45,957 bases of DNA from Candidatus Aquidulcis sp. (GCA_020723345.1 DYJA01000003.1:145050-191006), one strand, 5' to 3'; shown: positions 26,237-34,644, counted from the stretch's first letter. Program-made: numbers and translations. Notes: a model not told the origin generated them from the letters alone.

Positions 26237-27685
26237 ATGTTCCTCACCACCCGGCGTCTCTTTACCGCGATCCTTTTCCTCGCGTTGTTCGTGATGGCAG
26301 CGCGCGAAATCGCCGATCCCGATTTTTGGTGGCATCTCCGCACCGGGCAATTCATCGTCGCAACGCGCGCGATCCCGCACGCCGATATTTTCTCCTTCAC
26401 GAACGCCGGTCGCCCCTGGGTCACGCACGAATGGCTCTCCGAAGTTGGGATGTACGCGCTCTACGCGCTCGGTTCTTTCCCCGCGCTCATTCTCGCGTTC
26501 GCGGCGATCATCGCACTGACTTTCGCGTTTGTGTACGCGCGCTGTGTCGCTAAACCGTACGTCGCCGCGTTCGCGCTGCTGCTCGCCGCCATCGCGACCG
26601 CGCCAACCTGGGGCGCGCGTCCGCAGATGATTTCGCTGCTGCTGACGAGCATCTTTTTGTTCGTTCTCGACAAGCGGCGCGATTGGATCTGGCTTTTGCC
26701 GCCGCTGATGATCCTGTGGGTCAACTTGCACAGCGGCTACGCGCTCGGGCTTGTGATTGTCGCGGTGTACCTCTTCGGCGAAATTGTCACACAGATCACG
26801 TCACGCATCACGCATCACGCATCGCCCCCCCCTGCCCCCTTGCGCTCACTCGCGATCATTTTCGCCCTCTGCTTTCTCGCCGTCCTCCTCAACCCCAACG
26901 GCGCGACGATGTACATCTATCCGTTCGAAACGCTGACGAGTCCGACGATGCAGGCGTACATTCAGGAATGGTTCTCGCCCGATTTCCACCAAATCGAATT
27001 TCAGCCGTTCGCGTGGCTCCTCATCGGTACGCTCGCGGCGATTGCGTTTGCGGGCAAACGCGTGTCGTTGACACAGACGATTTTGCTCGCGGGCTTTGCG
27101 TTTGCCGCGCTTCGCTCCGCGCGCAACATTCCGATTTTCGCGATCATCGCCGCGCCGATTCTTGCGGAACAATTGTGGTTTCTCGTCGAAACGCGTCTGG
27201 CGTCAACAGTGTCAACGAATGTTCCAACGAATAAACGAATGACGCGGGGAATGATGATCGTCAATTGGATCATACTGCTGTTCATCTTCGCGGCAGGCGC
27301 GACGCGCGTCGCGACGGTGGTGGCGAATCAGCGCGCGGTCGAGCGCGCGAAATATCCGGCGGCGGCAGTGGATTTCCTGCAAGCGCAAAAACTTGGCGGC
27401 GCGCTGTACAACGCGTACGGCTGGGGCGGCTATCTCATTTGGCGATTGTATCCAGAGACGCGCGTTTTTATTGACGGACGCGCAGACGTGTACGGCGACG
27501 CGTTCATCGAGGATGTGTACTTGAAAGCGTACCGCGGCGGCGCGGACTGGCGCGCGCCGCTCGAGCAGTACGGCGTGCGCGTCGTCCTCGTCGAGCCGGG
27601 CGCGCCGCTCGCAACGCAGTTAGCGCGCGAAGCGGAGTGGAAGAAAGTGTACGAGGACGCGCAGGCGGTGATTTTTTCGCGGTAA
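26237..27685 (+). CDS. Polytopic membrane protein, possibly GT-C glycosyltransferase-like
   Basis: 482 residues from ATG at 26237; an earlier GTG lies inside the palindromic repeat. About ten hydrophobic helices span the N-terminal 380 residues. The first periplasmic loop holds DPDFWWHLRTGQ and FSFTNAGRPWVTHEWL, an acidic/aromatic loop placed as in GT-C transferases that use polyprenyl-phosphate sugars. A soluble C-terminal region (YNAYGWGGYLIWRLYP, VFIDGRADVYG) follows. Assignment to GT-C is inferred from topology and from the DPM1-like gene upstream. An in-frame heptamer array reads as RITHHAS. A bidirectional terminator follows. Confidence 0.7.
   Translation: MFLTTRRLFTAILFLALFVMAAREIADPDFWWHLRTGQFIVATRAIPHADIFSFTNAGRPWVTHEWLSEVGMYALYALGSFPALILAFAAIIALTFAFVYARCVAKPYVAAFALLLAAIATAPTWGARPQMISLLLTSIFLFVLDKRRDWIWLLPPLMILWVNLHSGYALGLVIVAVYLFGEIVTQITSRITHHASPPPAPLRSLAIIFALCFLAVLLNPNGATMYIYPFETLTSPTMQAYIQEWFSPDFHQIEFQPFAWLLIGTLAAIAFAGKRVSLTQTILLAGFAFAALRSARNIPIFAIIAAPILAEQLWFLVETRLASTVSTNVPTNKRMTRGMMIVNWIILLFIFAAGATRVATVVANQRAVERAKYPAAAVDFLQAQKLGGALYNAYGWGGYLIWRLYPETRVFIDGRADVYGDAFIEDVYLKAYRGGADWRAPLEQYGVRVVLVEPGAPLATQLAREAEWKKVYEDAQAVIFSR
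26795..26825. repeat. Heptamer array (ATCACGC)n, in frame in a membrane-protein gene
   Basis: ATCACGT, CACGC, ATCACGC, ATCACGC, ATCG in tandem; translated in frame as ITSRITHHAS, in a loop between hydrophobic helices and followed by a run of C residues giving PPPAP. Confidence 0.75.
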
Positions 27686-27707
27686 ACGGCAACAGCCAAC
27701 AACAAAA

Positions 27708-27740
27708 AGACCTTCCAGGTTTCCAAACCCTGGAAGGTCT
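27708..27740. terminator. Bidirectional hairpin terminator between convergent genes
   Basis: 12-bp stem AGACCTTCCAGG with its complement, flanked by an A-rich run on the left and a T-rich run on the right, placed between the plus-strand membrane-protein gene and the minus-strand TumE-like gene. Confidence 0.75.
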
Positions 27741-27751
27741 TCTTTTCGCTT

Positions 27752-28102
27752 TTACTCGCGCGCGGCTTGCGCCACAATCACTTGCATCACCGCGTCCAAC
27801 GTCGTCTCGTGAGACGCAACAATCTGGGTCGGACTACCGATGCGTTTGTGGTGCGGAAAGTTTTCCAGTCCTCTGTGATGCGGCGCGTTATCCCACCCCA
27901 TTTTCAAGCGATTATCGGCGGTCAACCAGTAGTAACTGTACTCAACCAACTGCTCATCTTCCCAACTTTCGTTCAAACGCAAATTTGTTCCATCACGAAA
28001 ATAGATCGCCGCTTTCAGATGTCCCTCTTCTTCCTTCAACGGGACTATCTCTCGAATGAACTCACTGTAACGCGTGAAAATGGCGAGCAGGCGCGCTTCC
28101 AT
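27752..28102 (-). CDS. TumE-family (DUF6516) toxin-like protein
   Basis: 116 residues from ATG at 28102. AAIYFRDGTNLRL, YSYYWLTADNRLKMGWDNAPHH and ENFPHHKRIG form the DUF6516/TumE signature, with conserved His-His pairs. TumE proteins act as toxins with a DNA-binding antitoxin partner. The upstream gene ends 6 bases before this start, consistent with a two-gene module. Transcribed toward a shared terminator at 27708-27740. Confidence 0.75.
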   Translation of the reverse strand: MEARLLAIFTRYSEFIREIVPLKEEEGHLKAAIYFRDGTNLRLNESWEDEQLVEYSYYWLTADNRLKMGWDNAPHHRGLENFPHHKRIGSPTQIVASHETTLDAVMQVIVAQAARE

Positions 28103-28108
28103 CGTCAA

Positions 28109-28429
28109 CTATCCTGCTCGATTCTCGGATAGCGTGTTTACGGCATCCAGCGTCTGCCGCGCTTTCTCCGCGACGCGTACCCAATGATGCCACTCGATAT
28201 AGTCTTCGTGCATCTGATAGTCAGCATCCTCCGGCAATCCCCCCGCCACAAATCGCTCAAACGTCGTTTTATATTTAGCTTCAAAATCGCGAATGATGCT
28301 TTGGGCGCGCGCCAATCGCTTTTCGATTTCAATCCGACGAAAAGCCACACCGACATTCAAGATCGCGTCGCGGTCTTCTTCGGGCAAAACCGACAAGACT
28401 TGAATATACTGAGGAATTGTTGTGCTCAT
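28109..28429 (-). CDS. Probable antitoxin partner of the TumE-like protein
   Basis: 106 residues from ATG at 28429 (MSTTIPQYIQ), chosen because an earlier in-frame start reads through a non-coding-like stretch. Helical throughout, with LARAQSIIRDFEAKYKTTFE and a C-terminal WHHWVRVAEKARQTLD segment. No DNA-binding family recognised. Position, strand and coupling to the TumE-like gene suggest an antitoxin. Confidence 0.6.
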   Translation of the reverse strand: MSTTIPQYIQVLSVLPEEDRDAILNVGVAFRRIEIEKRLARAQSIIRDFEAKYKTTFERFVAGGLPEDADYQMHEDYIEWHHWVRVAEKARQTLDAVNTLSENRAG

Positions 28430-28481
28430 ACTTTTCTCCTCTCTCGCGTCTATTCTACCACAACCCCCGCCAGGAAACAAG

Positions 28482-28514
28482 AGACCTTCCAGGTTTCAGA
28501 AACCTGGAAGGTCT
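28482..28514 (-). terminator. Perfect 15-bp hairpin terminator after the response-regulator gene
   Basis: AGACCTTCCAGGTTT at 28482-28496 pairs exactly with 28500-28514 around a 3-base loop, just beyond the stop of the minus-strand regulator. It shares AGACCTTCCAGG with the terminator at 27708. Confidence 0.75.
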
Positions 28515-28522
28515 GTGTCTTT

Positions 28523-29104
28523 CTACCCCTTCGCTTCTTGCGCCAGAATGATCGCTTCCGCGATCTCCTTCATCGGCTTGCGCGTGTTCATGGACATCTT
28601 TTGGATTTTGCGGAACGCTTCCGCTTCCGTCAGGTGCTGCGTGTCCATCAAAATGCCTTTCGCGCGGTCGACGATCTTGCGCGTCTCAAGCGTCTCGTTC
28701 AAATCGCCCACTTGCTTCGCCAATTCGCGAAACTCTTGAAACCGCGCGAGCGCGATGTCAATCGCCGGACCGATTTCATTTTCACGGAACGGCTTGACCA
28801 GATAGCCGACGACGCCCGCTTCCTTCGCGCGATCCACCAGCTCGCGCTGGCTGTACGCGGTGAGCAGCAGCACCGGCGCGATTTTCTCCTGCGTCAAAAT
28901 CTTCGCCGCTTCGATGCCGTCCATGTTCGGCATCTTGATGTCCATGATCACAATGTCGGGCTTGAGTTCGCGCGCGGAATTGACCGCGCTCTGCCCGTCG
29001 CCGGCTTCACCCACGACGAGATAGCCCTGCGTCGTCAACATCTCGCGCAAATCCGCGCGGATGACGGACTCGTCGTCCGCGATAATCACTCGAGTTCTTT
29101 CCAT
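28523..29104 (-). CDS. pdtaR: ANTAR-domain response regulator (PdtaR/AmiR-NasT type)
   Basis: 193 residues from ATG at 29104. Receiver domain: acidic pair in IIADDES, phospho-Asp in IVIMDIKMPN near residue 53, Thr in LLLTAY and Lys in YLVKPF. A linking helix (FRELAKQVGDLNETL) leads to a C-terminal ANTAR domain (RKIVDRAKGILMDTQHLTEAEAF arranged over about residues 130-190), which binds paired RNA hairpins and prevents transcription termination. It overlaps the kinase gene by 19 bases. Its targets cannot be deduced here, although the region is rich in hairpins that could be candidates. A longer frame reaching to 29896 is an accidental fusion with the opposite phase of the kinase gene. Confidence 0.88.
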   Translation of the reverse strand: MERTRVIIADDESVIRADLREMLTTQGYLVVGEAGDGQSAVNSARELKPDIVIMDIKMPNMDGIEAAKILTQEKIAPVLLLTAYSQRELVDRAKEAGVVGYLVKPFRENEIGPAIDIALARFQEFRELAKQVGDLNETLETRKIVDRAKGILMDTQHLTEAEAFRKIQKMSMNTRKPMKEIAEAIILAQEAKG

Positions 29105-30594
29105 GCTTCGCCTCCAAGAGGAATCTTTGGGAATCGGACGATTGCCGATACGCCGTGATTGCTCTGCAAATCGATCTGTCCTTTCAAGTCTTGTGTAACC
29201 AACATCTGCACGATCCGCAATCCCAGCGAATCGACGCGATCCAGACTGAAATCCGGCGGCAGCGCGCGCCCGTCGTCGTGAACGATCAAGCCGACCGCGT
29301 CGCCGTGATCCTCGAACGTCAGCGCAATCGTGCCGCCGGTCGCGCGCGAATCGTAGCCGTGCTCCAGCGCGTTTTGCAGCAACTCGTTGATGACGAGCGC
29401 GCACGAAGTCGCCTGCCGCGCCGGCAGATAAATGTTCGGACCCTCCAGCGTCAGCCGAATGCGCCGAGCCGGATCGAGAATGCCCGCCTGCATCTGCTGG
29501 ACGATCCGCTGCGCGACTTCGCGAATGTTGATCGCGCGCGTGTCCTGCACCGACAAAAATTCGTGAATGACCGCGATACTCAGGATCCGATTGACCGCTT
29601 CGGCGAGCGCGCTTTTCGCTTCCGTCGTCTGCAAACGCCGCGCTTGCATTCGCAAGAGCGACGCGACCGTCTGCAAATCGTTCTTGACGCGATGATGCAA
29701 TTCCTTGATCATCGTCGCCTGGATCAGCAATTCCTGTTCGCGTTGGCGCGCTTCGGTATTGTCGTGGATCAGCAAGAGCGCCAGCGGCGAACTTTGGCGC
29801 GTCTGCCCGAACAAGGTCGCGCGTTCGACCCGCGCGATCGGCGCGACTTGTTTGACCCAGGTGCGTCCGCGTTCTTCCGATTCGAGCCGCGCGCATCGTT
29901 TCGTCGCCAGCGCGTGCCGCACGAGTTCGTCGTCTTGCAGTTCGAGATAACTCAGCGGCTTGCCGAGCAGCGGCTCGCCGTACCCAATGTTGCGGTACAA
30001 ATTCGTCGCGATGCCGCTCATATAGCGAATGACGCCGTCGCTGTCCGTGACGATGACGCCGTCGTGTTCGCCGAACGGCGACAGTTTTTCAATGTCCTCC
30101 GGCTCGCCGCGCAGCGCGCTCTGTTGGAACAATTTCAACGCGCGCTGAAACACTTCGCTGCGCCGCTTTAGCCGTTCGCTTTCGAGCAGGTTCGTCTCGA
30201 CCAGCATCCCGCCGACGATGCGCCCTTCGTCGTTTTCAATCGGGTACGCTTCCTGCACCGCCGGCGCGGGTCCCCCTTCGCCGACGCCGGACTCGGAAGG
30301 TGGATACTCGCGCAAGCCCCGCGCGAACTGCCGCGCGTCGATCGCGCGAAAGAGCGCGCTCGCATCGCCGCGCGTCCAGCGTTGACCGATCAGCGCGACG
30401 CGATGCACCGGCGCGACCGTGTGCGGCGGCGCTTGCGCGATGATTTCGATTTGGTTATCGCCGCGCGGCACACCAATCAAAATATCCGCGCGGCTGAGGT
30501 CCGCCAGCATCGGAATGACCTGGCTGATGCGCGCGAACAACGCGGCATCGCGATCACTCACTCCGGCAAGTTTATTCGGGACGACGGTGTCCAT
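29086..30594 (-). CDS. pdtaS: Sensor histidine kinase (PdtaS-like, HisKA_2)
   Basis: 502 residues, no transmembrane segment. Order: an N-terminal GAF-like domain typical of PdtaS (about 1-150), a PAS domain (about 170-290; GVIVTDSDGVIRYMSGIATN), the HisKA_2 dimerisation helix with the phospho-His in ELHHRVKNDLQTVASLL near residue 300, and the HATPase_c domain with N-box NELLQNALEHGY and the DSLGLRIVQML G-box. Soluble kinases of this type phosphorylate an ANTAR regulator, encoded here immediately downstream with overlap. The input signal is unknown. A MITE-like repeat sits 15 bases upstream of the start. Confidence 0.88.
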   Translation of the reverse strand: MDTVVPNKLAGVSDRDAALFARISQVIPMLADLSRADILIGVPRGDNQIEIIAQAPPHTVAPVHRVALIGQRWTRGDASALFRAIDARQFARGLREYPPSESGVGEGGPAPAVQEAYPIENDEGRIVGGMLVETNLLESERLKRRSEVFQRALKLFQQSALRGEPEDIEKLSPFGEHDGVIVTDSDGVIRYMSGIATNLYRNIGYGEPLLGKPLSYLELQDDELVRHALATKRCARLESEERGRTWVKQVAPIARVERATLFGQTRQSSPLALLLIHDNTEARQREQELLIQATMIKELHHRVKNDLQTVASLLRMQARRLQTTEAKSALAEAVNRILSIAVIHEFLSVQDTRAINIREVAQRIVQQMQAGILDPARRIRLTLEGPNIYLPARQATSCALVINELLQNALEHGYDSRATGGTIALTFEDHGDAVGLIVHDDGRALPPDFSLDRVDSLGLRIVQMLVTQDLKGQIDLQSNHGVSAIVRFPKIPLGGEAWKELE

Positions 30595-30608
30595 TTCAAT
30601 TCATCTTG

Positions 30609-30712
30609 GTAGGGGCGAAACATTCGCCCAATCATTCTGGTCGGGCAAGCACATTGGCTTGATGCAGGGTGATTGAAAATTGAACTGGTCTGCGCGAATG
30701 CTTCGCCCTTAC
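30609..30712. repeat. MITE-like inverted repeat, GTAGGGGCGAA family, copy 2
   Basis: Starts GTAGGGGCGAAACATTCGC and ends GCGAATGCTTCGCCCTTAC, with about 65 bases of unrelated interior. Lies in the 558-base interval between the kinase start and the large lipoprotein gene. That interval otherwise holds only tRNA-Pro, its promoter and a third copy. Confidence 0.75.
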
Positions 30713-30805
30713 CTCCGGTAAAACAAAAGTCGAGGCAATACTCCTCGACCTCCTCCCCAATTCGAGATGACTCGCCTCGGCGCTGAGGAGATGCGTCACG
30801 GAAAG

Positions 30806-30878
30806 TCGGGGCGGAGAGATTTGAACTCTCGACCTCTTGTACCCCATACAAGCACGCTACCAACTGCGCCACGCCCCG
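30806..30878 (-). tRNA. tRNA-Pro (GGG)
   Basis: 73 nt. Acceptor stem CGGGGCG/CGCCCCG, D arm GCGC-AGTTGGTA-GCGT, anticodon stem CTTGT/ACAAG around loop ATGGGGT with anticodon GGG, variable AGGTC, T arm GAGAG-TTCAAAT-CTCTC, discriminator A. The 3' CCA is not encoded. It reads CCC (and by wobble CCU) proline codons. It is preceded by a good promoter and flanked by two inverted-repeat elements. Confidence 0.93.
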
Positions 30879-30891
30879 ATTTCTGAAAATG

Positions 30892-30920
30892 ATTATAGCA
30901 AAGAGTTGACGATTTTGCAA
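30892..30920 (-). promoter_or_regulatory. Promoter of tRNA-Pro
   Basis: On the minus strand TTGCAA (30915-30920), 17-base spacer and TATAAT (30892-30897); the -10 box ends 14 bases before the tRNA 5' end. Confidence 0.7.
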
Positions 30921-30947
30921 ATAGCGGCGCGCGGTTTACAATGACTT

Positions 30948-31050
30948 GGAGGGGCGAAGCATTTGCAGCAATTTCATTCTTGTGCGTACCTCGTCTATTT
31001 GGAAAACGATCCTCTCGAACGGAACAAGGCGCGCAAGTGCTTCGCCCCAC
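30948..31050. repeat. MITE-like inverted repeat, GGGGCGAAGCATT family, copy 3
   Basis: Left end GGGGCGAAGCATTTGC pairs with right end GCAAGTGCTTCGCCCC at 15 of 16 positions. It is flanked on both sides by a near-direct repeat of about 20 bases, GCGCGCGGTTTACAATGACTT versus GCGCGCGTTACAATGATTTT, which could be a target-site duplication or duplicated flank. Confidence 0.7.
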
Positions 31051-31152
31051 GCGCGCGTTACAATGATTTTACAGAATTTTTGCAACGCGTTCACACGCGG
31101 CTAACCCAACGGAGTGAAAATGAAATGTGATCCCGATTCCAACGGAGGAAAA

Positions 31153-34089
31153 ATGAAGTCACGCTTTTTGTTCGCAGGACTATTACTCGTTTGTCTACTC
31201 ATCGTCGCGGCGTGTACGCCTGCCGCGCCGACGAGCGCGCCAACCAACGCGCCGACGAGTGCGTCGAAGATCGCCGCCAACACTCCGGCGAACACTCCGA
31301 GCGCGCCGCAACCGACTCCCGCCGCGAGCGCGGCGACGGCGGACGAAATTCGTTTCTCCACCGTCGGCAACACAAGTTTTGGCGAATGGCGCACCGAAGT
31401 GATCGCGTCGCCGGCGAAGTGGACGCCGGGCGCGCCGCTCAAAGTGCAAGCCACGCTCCGCATATCCGATCCGTATCTGAACGTTCTCGCGATGAAAGGG
31501 ATCAAGCCGGATAATTTCATCATGCTCGTCACCGCCGAGCGCACGTTCGACGCGGACGGCATCCTGCGCCTGCCGAGCGACGAGCGCATGTCCACGCTCA
31601 TCACGCCGACCGGACTCGGCATCGAGGGCGGCACGCAGAGCGCGGTGAGCAAACGTCTCGGCTATGGCTTTCGCACGCCGGTCGACGAACTGGTGACGGT
31701 GCCAATCACGACCGCGCAAAGAATCGACACGCTGCGCCAAATCACTTTTAATCTCACGACGAAATTGCCGGACGATTTGCCGCCGGGCATTTATCGTTTG
31801 CGGCTCGATTACGGCGCGACCGTGCGCAATCGCCAGTACAGTATGAACGGCGATCCGTTCGCGCGGCGCGGGTTTCCGCGCGGACCGTGCGATTCACTCC
31901 TCTATTCGCCGCCGCTCCGCGCGAGCGCGCAACACGTCAGCGGGAAAATGGTGGACGCCGCATCGATTAAACCGCGCGTGCCCTGGGTGATCCTCGGCAA
32001 TTACAATTCGAACGGTTATCGCGGCGTCGTCGCAGAAGAGGATCGCAAAAATTTCGCGCTCTCGAATCGCAACCTCATTCAGGACGACGTGATCCTGCCG
32101 ATGTACGACGAGAACAATCCGAAAAATGTTTTAGCGTACACACTCGAACCGCAATTTCCGACGGACACGATTGACGATCAGCAAAATATTCCGTGGGATT
32201 ACACCAAAGGCGAACTGTCGATCAAGATCACGCAGCCCGATGGCAAGGTCGTAGATCTCGGCACCGCGCCGTTCGTCGGCAATGCGGGACGATTTCCCAC
32301 AACGCGCAATCCGAAATTAACGCAGTGGAAACCGCCGATGTACGGACAGTACACGGTGCAGGCGACCGGCTGGACGATGGACAAATGGGGCAATCGGTAC
32401 GACGGCGGTGGCACGTACAAATTCTGGATCGCAAAACGGATGACGCTCGCGACCGCGACGTTCCAGGGACAAGCGTATCCGGTCGGCAATCGGTACGGAC
32501 GCGATATCGGTTTTGCTCCGGCGGTGCCCGCCGATGTCGAGGTGACCGCGACCTTGTTCGTCAATTCGGATCCGAACAATCCGCGCACGATTTCGTACAC
32601 CGGCAAGGCGACCGCCGGCGGAATTTTCGGCGCGGCGCAAGGCATGAAGCCGCTGCCGTTCGACGCGCCGGGCGAATACGTCGCGCAAGTCCTCGCCAAG
32701 TACACCGACGCGGACGGGCACCTCTGGGTCGAATCGATGCGCCACGCCGGAGTGATTTATCCGCCCGATTCGCCCATCGTCGCGCACGGCAAAATGCTCA
32801 AAATCAAAGACAAATTAGTTGAACGCGGCGAGTCGCAGTTCGAGGGCTGGCACAATCGGGAAACCGACGAAATGCAGCTCGATCACATTGACTTTCCGTA
32901 CAACGCGGGTGATGTGTTGTTGATCGCGGGCGAAGGCACGGGCGCGAACAAAATCAATCCGACGCTGACGTGGGCGTACAAAAACAATCCCGCGCCGTAC
33001 GACCCCAAGATCCAACCGATTGGCTTGTCGAACGTCCGCCTCCAGACATCGAACGGCTATTCGCCGCATCTGTTCCCGGAGTACATCACCGACTTGCAAT
33101 ACTTTTACGCCGCCGCGCCGCGACCTGGATTTATGGGACGCTTTCTCGTCGGCGAAAATGGCGTGCGCGCCCCGTACTGGCCCACCACCAGCACGAACTT
33201 CGGCGGGCAGATCAACGCGACAGGGAACGGCGACGCGCCCGGCGAGATTTACCGCTTGCTCGGCGGCGTCGTCATTCGCAACAAGGGGCAGTCGCCGCTG
33301 TACGCCGGATATATGGCGAACGCGTTCATCATTCCCGGCAACAGCAAAAACAATCGCGTGATCGCACCGGGCTCGGAAGAAATTCTGGGACCGACCGGCG
33401 AGAAATCGCGCATCTTTCTCGCGATGAACGCGCGCCCCGGCATGGCGTACACGCAAGGCACGACCTTCGTCCCCGCGTTTCAAATCGATCCGATGGTGCC
33501 GGTCAATATGACATTCACGTTGTCCTATCCCGACGGTCGCCAGGTCGTTGCGCAGGGCGTAGGCGATGCCGGCGGATCGTGGGCGGGCAAAGAACCCTGG
33601 ACGCTCGACGTGCCGGGCGTTTACAAGTACACAGTGAACGGCGAATGGAATGGCTACTCCGCGCTCGTGCCGGGTCTGCCGAAAGAGGGCGGCGTGATGT
33701 ACGTGATCGACAAGGATCGTCCGGCGAACGCGCCGACGCTCACGTTCAACCTGCCGCCGATCAGCAAATTCGATCCGACGAAGGGCACGAAATTCACCGG
33801 CACCAGCAGCGCGGCGACGATCAACTACGCGGCGGTGATTCCCGGCGCGGTGATCGCGCAAGGGACGCTGCCGGTGACCAACGGCAAGTTCGAATACACA
33901 TTCGATCCTGCCGCGATCCATAACATCGCGCAGACGTACGACACGACGAACAGGATCAGCGGCAAACCGGAACTCGGCGACGTGGTGCATCTCACTTTCT
34001 TCTCGCAAGAGAAAGCCCCGGACGGCAAAGCGTACTGGTCGTTCGTCCGGCTGATCATTCGCGGAAACACGATCCATTACACGCGGTAG
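31153..34089 (+). CDS. Large lipoprotein of unknown function
   Basis: 978 residues from ATG at 31153, preferred because GGAGG precedes it. The signal sequence ends LLLVCLLIVAAC with the lipidated Cys near residue 21. A disordered Ala/Pro/Thr/Ser linker of about 45 residues follows. The rest is beta-rich and repetitive in style, with several segments like YTVQATGWTMDKWG, GEYVAQVLAKYTDADG and PGVYKYTVNGEWNG that look like Ig-like sandwich domains. It has no catalytic motif I recognise and no cell-wall anchor. It would sit on the outer face of the membrane. Monocistronic: tRNA and repeats upstream, terminator downstream. Confidence 0.8.
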   Translation: MKSRFLFAGLLLVCLLIVAACTPAAPTSAPTNAPTSASKIAANTPANTPSAPQPTPAASAATADEIRFSTVGNTSFGEWRTEVIASPAKWTPGAPLKVQATLRISDPYLNVLAMKGIKPDNFIMLVTAERTFDADGILRLPSDERMSTLITPTGLGIEGGTQSAVSKRLGYGFRTPVDELVTVPITTAQRIDTLRQITFNLTTKLPDDLPPGIYRLRLDYGATVRNRQYSMNGDPFARRGFPRGPCDSLLYSPPLRASAQHVSGKMVDAASIKPRVPWVILGNYNSNGYRGVVAEEDRKNFALSNRNLIQDDVILPMYDENNPKNVLAYTLEPQFPTDTIDDQQNIPWDYTKGELSIKITQPDGKVVDLGTAPFVGNAGRFPTTRNPKLTQWKPPMYGQYTVQATGWTMDKWGNRYDGGGTYKFWIAKRMTLATATFQGQAYPVGNRYGRDIGFAPAVPADVEVTATLFVNSDPNNPRTISYTGKATAGGIFGAAQGMKPLPFDAPGEYVAQVLAKYTDADGHLWVESMRHAGVIYPPDSPIVAHGKMLKIKDKLVERGESQFEGWHNRETDEMQLDHIDFPYNAGDVLLIAGEGTGANKINPTLTWAYKNNPAPYDPKIQPIGLSNVRLQTSNGYSPHLFPEYITDLQYFYAAAPRPGFMGRFLVGENGVRAPYWPTTSTNFGGQINATGNGDAPGEIYRLLGGVVIRNKGQSPLYAGYMANAFIIPGNSKNNRVIAPGSEEILGPTGEKSRIFLAMNARPGMAYTQGTTFVPAFQIDPMVPVNMTFTLSYPDGRQVVAQGVGDAGGSWAGKEPWTLDVPGVYKYTVNGEWNGYSALVPGLPKEGGVMYVIDKDRPANAPTLTFNLPPISKFDPTKGTKFTGTSSAATINYAAVIPGAVIAQGTLPVTNGKFEYTFDPAAIHNIAQTYDTTNRISGKPELGDVVHLTFFSQEKAPDGKAYWSFVRLIIRGNTIHYTR

Positions 34090-34097
34090 AAAAGCAA

Positions 34098-34133
34098 AGC
34101 CCCGGTTTCTCGCTGCAGCGAGAAACCGGGGCT
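34098..34133 (+). terminator. Perfect palindromic terminator
   Basis: An 18-bp perfect palindrome half, AGCCCCGGTTTCTCGCTG, pairs with its complement; it starts 9 bases after the lipoprotein stop and is followed by a TTTTAT stretch. Confidence 0.75.
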
Positions 34134-34196
34134 CGCAGTTTTATCCCCCGATCCTTTTATGTGACAACCAGGTTTCGCAAATCTTGGCTGATGTGG

Positions 34197-34451
34197 CTAC
34201 TCATGGGAAAGATGTTGGCGCGCGCGCGCCTTGGCTAGGCGCGTGCGGTGTTCCAATTCCAAGTAGTGATCCAGTTCCGCTTTCTCGTCTGCCGCGAGCC
34301 CTGTCGTTTTCTCTCGGCGAATCAAATCGCCCACGCGTGCCTTAACGGACGCGGACGGTTCAAAGGCAACCACTCCTTGCGGACTTGTGCCTGCCGCGAT
34401 GAATTCGATCACTTCTTCGTAAGCGCGCGGTGTTTTGGTTAGCGTAGCCAT
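34197..34451 (-). CDS. Small helical protein, possible orphan antitoxin
   Basis: 84 residues from ATG at 34451 with AAGGAA upstream; an in-frame ATG two codons earlier is weaker. VVAFEPSASVKARVGDLIRREK and ADEKAELDHYLELEHRTRLAKARA give a compact helical protein of a type I have seen as a small stand-alone gene in Chloroflexota and cyanobacteria. No adjacent toxin. Function not known. Confidence 0.62.
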   Translation of the reverse strand: MATLTKTPRAYEEVIEFIAAGTSPQGVVAFEPSASVKARVGDLIRREKTTGLAADEKAELDHYLELEHRTRLAKARARQHLSHE

Positions 34452-34493
34452 TTTCACATTCCTTTCTTCACTCCAACTGCCACCATTTTACAA

Positions 34494-34637
34494 CTAATTG
34501 ATGCGCGCGGCAATGTCGCGGAGGTTGCCATCGTAACTTGGAATCGTGGCGAGGCTACGGCGGCAAGAGAGAAGCACGTCGCGGTGGGAAACGGTGCGGT
34601 GGTGAATGGCATCAAGAATGCCTTGCATCTGACTCAC
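34494..34637 (-). CDS. Possible very small protein after the restriction-modification gene
   Basis: 47 codons from GTG at 34637, ending TAG at 34494, seven bases after the upstream enzyme stop. The translation (MSQMQGILDAIHHRTVSHRD, later SYDGNLRDIAARIN) has protein-like composition but no family. AAGG stands about 8 bases before the GTG. It could equally be a remnant of a larger gene. Confidence 0.3.
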   Translation of the reverse strand: MSQMQGILDAIHHRTVSHRDVLLSCRRSLATIPSYDGNLRDIAARIN

Positions 34638-34644
34638 GCATGCC

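Noticed and set aside
28523-29896. 457-codon frame covering the regulator and part of the kinase
   Set aside because: The upstream part reads the kinase gene in the wrong phase; the receiver domain starts cleanly at 29104.
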